DNA of 13,253 nt from Chromera velia (lineage: Eukaryota; Sar; Chromeraceae): contig JAHBMJ010005370.1 of the NCBI GenBank assembly GCA_018398765.1, positions 5,399 through 18,651 of the forward strand, read 5' to 3'. Under the pieces are notes generated by a model that did no database searches, was not told where the DNA came from, and was given only the letters and a program-made list of their open reading frames with translations. The stretch's first letter is position 1. Each line of letters starts with the position of its first letter. A program made the translations under genes and the position numbers. This document shows positions 1-7,127 of this stretch, one piece after another.

Positions 1-78
1 CCCACACACACACACATACACATACACATGCACACATATACACACACACATACACATACATATACACACACACACACA

Positions 79-112
<34 letters not shown>

Positions 113-126
113 GAGAGAGAGAGAAA
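1..126. repeat. CA/TACA microsatellite followed by a GA tract
   Basis: Alternating CA with TACA interruptions fills about the first 112 bases and turns into (GA)n at 113-126. It is simple-sequence DNA with no coding signal, and the window edge cuts it. Confidence 0.95.
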
Positions 127-618
127 AGAAAGCAACTCTCCGCAGTAGTTCAATCTTTCACTACCTAGAAAATGTACAGCTGCCAGAGTGAAAGGAAACG
201 AAGAAAGAAACACATACAGACATATCAGATGGCAAAGAAAAAGCCAAAGAAAACAAAAGATCAAGAGCAACCCGGGGATCGATCAAGGAAGAGAGAGACA
301 CGAGGTCAAGCAGGGAAAGACAACGAAAAAAAAAAGAAAAAAAGAAAGAAAGAAAGAAGCGCTGCATATACTGACCTTTACGCTCAATTGTGAGATGAAA
401 CTTCGTGCATCTCTTAAATTCGCATGCACTCATTATTCACAAAGCGTGAGAGTTCTCTGGTTTTTCACGAACGCAAAGATTGAGGGACTGTATCTCTCTC
501 TTTTATTTTTTGAGTATCACAAAGACATTCAGAAAGGCAGGCAGCCAGTCTCTGAGAGAGGCAGGAACGCCGACAAGCAGGCAGATACACAGGTGGGTAA
601 GCAGACAGCTAGGCCGAT
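127..618. other. Purine-rich low-complexity DNA, no supported gene
   Basis: Both strands have open frames, but they encode Lys/Arg-rich or Ser/Phe/Leu-rich peptides that come from A-rich and GAAAG-like repeats (for example 325-360) and degenerate AGGCAGGCAG tracts (535-605). I see no splice-bounded exon or recognisable motif. Confidence 0.6.
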
Positions 619-787
619 AGGCTGAATCCTGGCTGCCAGTGGTAGACAGAGGGACATACACATAGATAGACAAAGAGACATACTGTATGATTTTCTTTTA
701 TTCCTTTTTTCTTCCGATCGAGGGCGTGCATAAAGAGGTGACTGCATGACGACTGACTTGAGCCCTTACGGGATAGCCTGAGGGCAC

Positions 788-853
788 CTGGAAGATACTT
801 CTGCACCGTTTTGTTGTACGGGTCCCCATCAAGCCGTATGTAGATTATGTTAT
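788..853 (-). CDS. Candidate 66-nt minus-strand exon, duplicated copy 1 (unknown protein)
   Basis: Read on the minus strand, the segment follows a TGCTTTCAG acceptor and ends at CTTCCAG|GTGCCC, a possible donor. It encodes 22 codons with phase 1 at both ends, reading roughly DNIIYIRLDGDPYNKTVQKY then LP. Compared with the copy at 1049-1114 many changes are conservative (D/N, Y/F, N/S, I/V, L/V, V/M), as expected for a coding exon. The DG-P--KT-Q---PG pattern is kept in both. I do not recognise the family. The donor is weak (GTGCCC), and the frame also stays open through it, so the true exon may be longer. The two copies could be alternative exons or successive repeats of one protein. Confidence 0.35.
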
Positions 854-1048
854 CTGAAAGCATCAGGACGCATCGATATTAGGCCGATATTAGGCTGAAT
901 CCTAGCTGCCAGTGGTAGACAGAGGGACACACAGATAGACAGAGAGACGTACTATATGATCTTCTTTTCTTCTTCCGATCGAGGGCGCGCATAAAGAGGT
1001 GACTGCATGGCGACTGACTTGAGCCCCTGCGGCGCGTTGACAGGGCAC

Positions 1049-1114
1049 CTGGAACGAACAACTGCATCGTCTTGCTGAACGGGTTTCCATCGTGTTGCAC
1101 CCGAATCATATTCC
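1049..1114 (-). CDS. Candidate 66-nt minus-strand exon, duplicated copy 2 (unknown protein)
   Basis: Same length, phases and boundaries as the copy at 788-853: a GCCCTCAG acceptor, then 22 codons reading about GNMIRVQHDGNPFSKTMQLF then VP, then TTCCAG|GTGCCC. It lies upstream of copy 1 in the direction of transcription, about 195 bases away, and could be spliced to it without a frame change. The function is unknown. The alternative is that both are chance open frames inside a tandem repeat; the conservative replacements argue mildly against that. Confidence 0.35.
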
Positions 1115-1376
1115 CTGAGGGCATCAGGATGCATCAATTCATTCCGGGAACAAGCCGTCACTTTGAAGGAATTAAGGATGAAGTATGCGCGAGCAACTTG
1201 AAGTCAATTGGATCGAGTTGCCATTTTTTTCTCTCAGCAAAAAGAAAAAGAGGTCACAATATCATGCACCCATAATAATTGAGCTCACACAGATAAGTAG
1301 GCAGAAATTTCAGGTTCAAAAGCCCATAACGAGCCTCTCTCTTTTATTCACAAACGATGTTTCTGCCTAAGCTTAC

Positions 1377-1679
1377 CTTTCTTCTCCTCCTTCTCCTCAC
1401 TGCTTGAGGGGGACCATCCACGAGAGGCCAGAGACGATCGCCAGAGGACACGCGAGTAGAGTTCCAGCCGAGCAGAGGGAGAAGGAGTCATCCAGGCAGG
1501 CAACGCAGAGAGGAAGGGGTCGATCCTCAGAGCACCGGTATCATGCAAAGAAAAGTGGGGAGAAAAAGCACAGTGAGAACAAATACCGACAAACTCATGC
1601 AGGCTAAGTACCAATCGGCGCACATTATCAAGAGTGCAAAAAAAATGCAAACACAACCTCATTCGATCGAAGGAGAACC
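1377..1679 (-). CDS. Candidate 303-nt minus-strand exon of an unknown gene
   Basis: On the minus strand a good pyrimidine tract and acceptor (TTTCTTCTTTTTAG, cut after 1680) opens a frame of 101 codons with no stop. It closes at a strong donor, AAAG|GTAAGC, after 1377. Both ends are phase 1, so it could splice straight to the 66-nt exon at 1049-1114. The peptide starts GFSFDRMRL, has a hydrophobic and Cys-containing first half, a middle part rich in Pro, Ser and Leu, and a Glu/Lys-rich tail (SSSEEKEEKK). I recognise no family. The evidence is splice signals, open frame and phase agreement only. Confidence 0.35.
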
Positions 1680-3250
1680 CTAAAAAGAAGAAACCGATAC
1701 TGACCATTCAGACAACTACATTGAGCAGACCCCTACAGATTGCTGGGTGCGTCTTACTACCAGGTTATAACAATGAATGCGGAGTGCCCTCTCTCTTCAA
1801 TTCAAAATGGACCTCTAAAGGATGAATTTCGCAGGTGCGCCACTAAAATATCGCGGGACATGCTCAATACACGCGATCCATCCACACAGCAACCATTTTA
1901 AAAGAGATCAATATGACGAAAACATTTACACACCCTCATGCAATCCCTGCCACTACACTGACCTCTCTTCTCTTATGATCTTTTTCTTCTTGGAGGCTTT
2001 TACCTTTTTCAGTCGCGCCTTCCCAGATTTCGATCTGCAGTCAATCCACTCAATATGCAAACGCATACTCACTGTGGATCAGTCAGTCCGTTGATCAGTG
2101 AGTGATGGGCCACTGATAGAAGGGGGCATCGCATGACGATCACCACTAGGATCGGAACATCTGCAGCGAATTAAAGGAATTAAGCGTCAACCTTTCAGAC
2201 ACAGCCGGCAGAAGAACAGAGATCGAGAGACCAAAGGAATGCATGAAGCTCAAAGGATAAGAGAGCGGATTCCGAATTGCATGTGTGCCCATACATACAT
2301 GCATGCACATATGTGTAGCCACTTAGAAATTTCTGTTGACCGACCCAGGGTCACTGTGGGCTCTTCTGAATCAGATTCCTCATCTTTGTTCTCCCTCTGA
2401 GTCAGACAGAAACACACACAAATGAGGGAACGAGTGAGGACAACAAATCTTCCACACGGAGTCCGACAGAACCAAAGAAGAGTTCATGGAGGAAAAATGA
2501 AGATTTTTTTAGACTAGAAATTGACACAGACCTATATAGATGGAGGCTTAGACTGAATGGCAAAAGGCACGCATGCAGTGAAACAGACGGCCGAGTTACG
2601 AAGAAAGACAGGGCGGGAAGAAAGGCAGGTGGAGGCCAAATGAAACCTTTCGAGGCCTTGATGATTCAGTAGCGGTACATTTCTCTCCATACACAAATTT
2701 TGATTGGAACCATTTTTGTTGCAAAGTTTTCGATTGCTTCTTCTACACGAAATCCCAGGCCAGTTGGAAATTAAGGCATCACAGAGGGAAAAGAGACTTA
2801 GCGAAGTTTCTGCAGATGCCAACCTTCATGAAGACGTACCTTCTCGAGAGCCATCTCTTCGAGGCCCCGCTTCCTAGAGGTAGAGACGCCCAACACTGGC
2901 AGGCTCCCAGTGGTTCTCGCGCTTGACGTTTCTCTCAAAGAACACAGACAAAAAACAGTAGACGCAAAGCAGCAGAAAGCGAAAGCTAGTCAAAGACAGA
3001 CAGCTGGTTGGAATGACTGTCAGGGACTTGTCCAAACAAAAACAACAGCTAAGACTGGTGAGTACGTTGGCAGATGTAAATGACGCGTATCCAGAGCTAT
3101 GTATATAATAGGGTTGAGAGATGTTGGCACGCATATGGTGCGCATGCATGCATGTATGTATCTTACTATACTATACTCGTATCTGAGATGACTGCGTGGG
3201 CACCACCTGTGCAGAAATGTACATTTTGGGACCAAATCATGTCCAAATCT
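1680..3250. other. No supported gene; possible upstream part of the minus-strand gene
   Basis: Several frames of 80-96 codons exist on both strands (for example minus 2532-2822 and 2874-3149), but none has a recognisable motif. One site deserves mention: on the minus strand an ATG at 2854-2852 is followed after five codons (MALEK) by GAAG|GTACGT, a strong donor, which could be a first coding exon. No acceptor lets me link it to 1377-1679. Confidence 0.4.
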
Positions 3251-3604
3251 TACTAGCTTAATTATAACCAAGTAGTGATTTGTACGCACATAGTTGCCAT
3301 TTGGGCCTAACTAGAAGGGACACATAAAAATTTCTCTATATACAAGTGAGTGCGTGCGCTTTGCGCACAGAAGTGACTAAGGTCTTGTCACCCGACTCTT
3401 GTGAGTGTGTTAATTAATATGACGTATGGGCTAAAGGAAAACGTTAAAAAACATAAGCATGCAGTATTACGGTCTGATTACTAAATCTTTTCCTGAACTA
3501 CTATTGGTATCCAAATCCATTAATTATACATTCACTGAACTGAATGCATTTAACATTATTATGACTTTAAAAAATTACGTATTCAACTAGGGTGCAGCAC
3601 TCCA

Positions 3605-3876
3605 GGATGGTTACTATTTTTTTTTAGTGATTTTAGTACCCCCCCCCCCCTTATATATCGATCACCTAGCACTTTCAAGTTAAAAGTGGTGCCAATCGAT
3701 TGTTTAGCTTAAGTTACTTCTAAAAACATCTTAAAAAGGTTAAAACACTTTATGGTTCTTGAATAATTGCAATTATTGCATGATTTTGATATGTCGCTTC
3801 AATATTTGATAAAAAGGCCTCTAGCCGAGTAACCCGTAACCATTTTTGACCCCTGATAAAAAGTGAGTAACCATCC
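3605..3876. repeat. 11-bp inverted repeat spanning the C12 tract
   Basis: GGATGGTTACT at 3605-3615 is the exact reverse complement of AGTAACCATCC at 3866-3876. A related TGATGGTTACT occurs at about 3940. These words may be remnants of one or more small palindromic elements. Confidence 0.5.
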
Positions 3877-3999
3877 ATTATAAGGTCTTTAAACATGTTT
3901 TAAACAACTTTCAAACACTTTTTAAGATGGACTTTGAATGATGGTTACTGACCCAAAATGACCTCTAACCGAGTAACCCGTAACATCACGAAGCGACAT
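3791..3999. mobile_element. MITE-like element of 209 bp with 10-bp terminal inverted repeats
   Basis: ATGTCGCTTC (3791-3800) and GAAGCGACAT (3990-3999) are perfect inverted ends. Inside lies a 23-bp direct repeat with one mismatch (3818-3840 and 3962-3984, core CCGAGTAACCCGTAAC). There is no coding capacity, and I see no clear target-site duplication, so a small non-autonomous transposon is only a proposal. A chance inverted repeat in AT-rich DNA is the alternative. Confidence 0.35.
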
Positions 4000-4314
4000 G
4001 TATTTTTTCCCTGTAATCTATAACACAATGAATAACTCACACCAAAATTTTATGTTTTTTGAAAGTAACTCGTCAAGCTGCACCTGAAAAATATTTTGTT
4101 ACTAAAAAACTAAATGAAATTTTTATTTTTTTTGGTCATATCAGCTCTAAAATCTAGTATACACACCAGACGTGCTGCCTTCTAGGCATTCAATCAATCA
4201 ACTAGTCGATTAAATAAGAGCTGTATCATAAAATATTCTAAAATTCGTTAAACTTACGGCTAAACACATTCTGTAACCTTTCTTAGAGGATACTTTTTGA
4301 TAATTGCTTTGTGT

Positions 4315-4351
4315 ACCAACTATGGAACTCATCGATCGATCAATAGTTGGT
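4315..4351. repeat. Hairpin-forming inverted repeat
   Basis: ACCAACTAT (4315-4323) and ATAGTTGGT (4343-4351) are exact reverse complements separated by 19 bases that include ATCGATCGATC, itself palindromic. The role is unknown. Confidence 0.6.
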
Positions 4352-4432
4352 CAAAAAAGTTTTGTAACTAGTATAAATTTTCCAAAATTTTCTCAAACAG
4401 CTTGATTATAAAAGCTTTTTATAACTGTATTC

Positions 4433-4668
4433 AATAAATTAATGCCGATCGATGTTGACGATCAACTTATGGATCAAGTATGATTAAGTCAAGAAAATTT
4501 ACCATGCAATACCATTTAGGCGCTATCATGAAAAAAATGTATAAAAGAGCGATGTTCAATAAATGGCGGTCGATGTTGACGAATTAATGACGATCGAGTA
4601 CGATCGTGTCGAGGAAACTTATCCTAAAATAACTTTTAGGCACTGTTATGAAAAAACATATAAAATAA
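4433..4668. repeat. Diverged tandem direct repeat, units about 4433-4548 and 4557-4668
   Basis: Both units start with AATAAA, contain TCGATGTTGACGA, and end with YTTTAGGCRCTRTYATGAAAAAA followed by TATAAAA. Several unit-1 differences are CpG to TpG or CpA (CGAG to CAAG, TACGATCG to TATGATTA, GTCGAG to GTCAAG). That pattern fits deamination of methylated CpG in an inactive copy. Confidence 0.6.
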
Positions 4669-4805
4669 GAGGTATACATCTGGAGAGAGAAATGAAAGGG
4701 GGGAAGAGAATGAAGAAAGCAGTGACAAAAAGAAAGAAGAAACATAGAACAGATAAAGAGGACAGAAGAGGTGATGGGAGAAAAGATAGAAGAGTGGAAA
4801 AGTGA
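4563..4805 (+). CDS. Small ORF at the repeat, possibly a mobile-element remnant
   Basis: This 80-codon frame opens with ATG at the start of the second repeat unit. Its first 37 residues read like real protein (VDVDELMTIEYDRVEETY, then a segment ending CYEKTYK) and the rest is a Lys/Arg-rich low-complexity tail made by A/G-rich DNA. The equivalent reading in unit 1 is broken by stops, including TGA. I do not recognise a family. A fragment of a transposon or repeat-family protein is a guess based on its duplicated and decayed surroundings. Confidence 0.25.
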   Translation: MAVDVDELMTIEYDRVEETYPKITFRHCYEKTYKIRGIHLEREMKGGKRMKKAVTKRKKKHRTDKEDRRGDGRKDRRVEK

Positions 4806-6130
4806 AATGTAGAAGGTTGTCAGGATAGCAAGTTGTTAAAGGCAGTCCTTAGATAGGGCGGCTCAGTCAGAACTTTTCAGTGAACATAGGCAAACAGAAA
4901 GATTAAAGTTCGGGAGGTAGTTAAGCAGACAGAATGGGCACCTAGCTGCGATGATGAGGAAGCAGTCAAACAGACAGCTTGAGGGAGGCAGAACTTTGAG
5001 TACACTCAGAAAAGAAGATAAAATTAGGAATGCGGTCAAGCATACAGGAAGGCATACCTGCATGACAGCCAACAGGCAGGTAGGCAGGAATACGCTGAGT
5101 CGTGCTGGAAGGAAACGTCAAGACGGAAGCAGAGTGGGATTGCGACTTCTGAATCTCATAGTTTATTTGTGGGGTGGCATGTACAGATAGGTACAGCTGA
5201 GAGGTCGGACAAAAGGTCGGAATTGAGAGAAATGGCATAAGAAAAGCAAGATAAGAAAAGCGAAATGCAAGTGAAGAGATGAGATGTGAGCAAACAGGGT
5301 TATTGAAAGAGTAGCCTGTGTGTCTGTCTGTCTGTCTGCCTGCCTGCCTGCCTGGCAGTGCCTATGTCTGCATGTTTGTATATCTCTCTGCCTTTCTACT
5401 ATTTTGCCAGTGTCATTCTCTTATTTTACGGGTCTGCCTATTCTGCTGTTTGATGCTGTTTGGTATATTTGCCTGCCTGCCTGCCTGTCTACCTGCCTGC
5501 CTGCATGCCCATCTGTCTACGCTGGGTGATAGCTGGGGCATAAGAGTAATGAGTTGATGGTTGTGAGCAGAAAAAAGCAAGAACCAAACATGAGAGAGAA
5601 TACAGTCGGAAGAGGCAATGCATTGAAATCAGAGCACTGAACTGAGAAGACTGAGATTTAATGAGACTCGATGTGAGAGCTGACATAAGGGTGAAAGGCT
5701 CGGTGAAGATGCAACTTAGATAACAGTGGAAGAGATGTGGCGTATAAAGGTGCAATGAGAACAGTAAAACAAAATAGGCAGGGCAGTGGATTGTTATGCG
5801 AAAGCACGCAGTAAAACCGATTATTATAGGATTAAGCGGTGATAAAATGAATAGAGATTGATATATAGACATTGAGTGAATGTATGATCGAATGCGAGCA
5901 ATAGACCTGCATAAGTGAACAGATTAGCGCAGTGAGCTAACACGACTGCATCATTTTGGGCAGTTGGAGGATACATGCAGGATGCATGCAGACAACGAGG
6001 ATCATGCAATGACACAGGCAAGCGGGAAGGAGAGAATGGAGTGTAGTGGGATAAAGAAAACAAATGAGAGGCATTGAGAGCACGCAGTGAGATGAAAGCA
6101 ATATAAGAATGAAGCTAGTGTAAACAGTAA
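4806..6130. other. Low-complexity DNA without supported genes
   Basis: Degenerate AGGCAG, CAGACAG, GAGTGA and ATGAGAG words dominate. Both strands give long open frames whose peptides are Cys/Leu/Ser/Pro-rich repeats produced by the tetranucleotide tracts. No splice-bounded exon or family motif is visible. Confidence 0.65.
5318..5512. repeat. CTGT/CTGC tetranucleotide microsatellites
   Basis: (CTGT)n passes into (CTGC)n at about 5318-5354, and a second CTGC/CTGT tract lies at about 5469-5512. The repeats give Cys-Leu-Pro-Ala-type frames on the plus strand that should not be read as genes. Confidence 0.9.
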
Positions 6131-6800
6131 GTCGCAAACACAGTGCTGGTGGTTATAAATTGTATACATGCATGATTATACATCTTTGGAGCAACATGCA
6201 AATGAAGTGCATGGCTGACAAAACGGCTATATTTAATACGGCCAAAAAAAATTTTAGACAAAAATATAATGCAAGAGTGCATCTCAGAGGGCAGTTCACG
6301 GTCTAACGCTGTCAAGAGCCCTATATACTATGCGTGGTTGCATAAACAATCAAGGTTTGTGCCCCGCGTGGACTTTTAAATGAACTATGACACGGCTGGT
6401 TAAGGCACTAACCTACTAGGTATTAGGTGTGTTATGCAACTTTGGCAAAAGTTCTGCATACACGGGATTATAACATACATACAGTTAGATAAGCCGGCCT
6501 CTACAATTACTCTGAAGCTTTTCGAACATCATTTTCCTTCGAAACTCAAGTTCACTTTACTTCACTTGAGTTGTACTAAGTTGTACAACTTAATCTGCAT
6601 ACTGCATGGCAATTGTTGAATGAATGAATGGTTGGCAAGTTCCCGTCTCTCTGAGTAATAATATCGTATATAGCATTGCAAAAGAGGAGCGTGCATAAAC
6701 CGACATGCGCCGCTCACGACGCCTCGAAAGAGAAGAACTTTTGTATGTGTCCCTCTTTCGACGCCGGACTCGACAACGGGAGTACCCACCACAACAACGT
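6131..6800. other. No supported gene; short palindromes
   Basis: I see nothing coding. AAGTTGTACAACTT at 6578-6591 is a perfect 14-bp palindrome. Just before it, ACTCAAG (6544-6550) and CTTGAGT (6565-6571) form an inverted pair. Confidence 0.5.
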
Positions 6801-6870
6801 CGGCGCGCAGCGCGCGCCCACTCTCGTGTATCATAAACGCGCGCAGTATATTTTTTACGTATATATATAC
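6801..6870 (+). promoter_or_regulatory. Possible promoter region: CG-rich palindrome and TATA-like palindrome
   Basis: A GCGCGCAGCGCGCGC block at about 6802-6816 is followed by GTATATATATAC at 6859-6870, a perfect palindrome that could act as a TATA-like element about 260 bases before the proposed start codon. Position and composition are the only evidence. Confidence 0.25.
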
Positions 6871-6941
6871 GACTTTTTTTCGATCGAAAACACATGCATG
6901 CAAGGATGTGTGAATAAACGATCTGCCCTTCTCACTTGCAG

Positions 6942-7040
6942 ATGCCTTCTTCAGACAAATATATGATTGTGGTCTTCTTGTATAGCCTCAGCAGAATTAT
7001 AGTCGTATCAGCACAACTTGTACTTCGCAGACGGTTTTGA
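6942..7040 (+). CDS. Small upstream ORF encoding a hydrophobic 32-residue peptide
   Basis: An ATG directly follows TTCTCACTTGCAG, which looks like a splice acceptor, and opens 32 codons closed by TGA at 7038. The peptide has a hydrophobic stretch (YMIVVFLYSL and IIVVSAQLVL) and a basic end, RRRF, so it resembles a signal anchor. It is in the same frame as the main gene, but I found no donor whose phase would join it to the exon after 7167. It is either an upstream ORF in the leader, the true first exon by a splice I cannot see, or chance. Confidence 0.25.
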   Translation: MPSSDKYMIVVFLYSLSRIIVVSAQLVLRRRF

Positions 7041-7127
7041 AGAGTGCAAGTTCAAAAAAGTGTTGCAAACAACAGAGCGCCAGCCGGCGTTCTTCTTTTT
7101 TCCTTCTCTCGCTGCCTCTCTGTGGAC

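Larger units (their letters stand above)
619..1135. repeat. Tandem duplication of about 256 bp (619-874 and 892-1135)
   Basis: Both units start with AGGCTGAATCCT, continue with a GACAGAGGGACA stretch, share a TTCCGATCGAGGGCG block and a GTGACTGCATG block, and end in GCATCAGGAYGCATC. The first 150 bases or so of the units are close to identical. The part matching the minus-strand candidate exons (788-853 and 1049-1114) is far more diverged, at 41 of 66 identical bases by my count. Confidence 0.85.
3250..4560. other. AT-rich island, probably decayed mobile or intergenic DNA
   Basis: Base composition shifts clearly to AT-rich compared with both flanks. No coding frame of useful length is present. 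It contains a run of 12 C (3639-3650), inverted and direct repeats, and poly-T/poly-A tracts. The repeats are listed separately. Confidence 0.6.

Noticed and set aside
161-433. Ser/Phe-rich minus-strand frame and overlapping Lys-rich plus-strand frames
   Set aside because: They are mirror images of A/G-rich repeats, without motifs or splice-bounded ends.
5318-5557. Cys/Leu-rich open frames over the CTGY tracts and their minus-strand partners
   Set aside because: They are products of tetranucleotide repeats, which stay open in several frames, and have no non-repeat coding content.
6385-6430. A tRNA-like stretch (GGCTGGTTAAGGC followed by CTAA...TTAG arms)
   Set aside because: The anticodon arm does not form a 7-base loop and no B-box (GGTTCRANTCC) follows.
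6562-6966. Overlapping frames of 96-113 codons on both strands ahead of the main gene
   Set aside because: Neither strand shows family motifs, and the region contains palindromes and a TATA-like word, so a promoter or leader is more likely.
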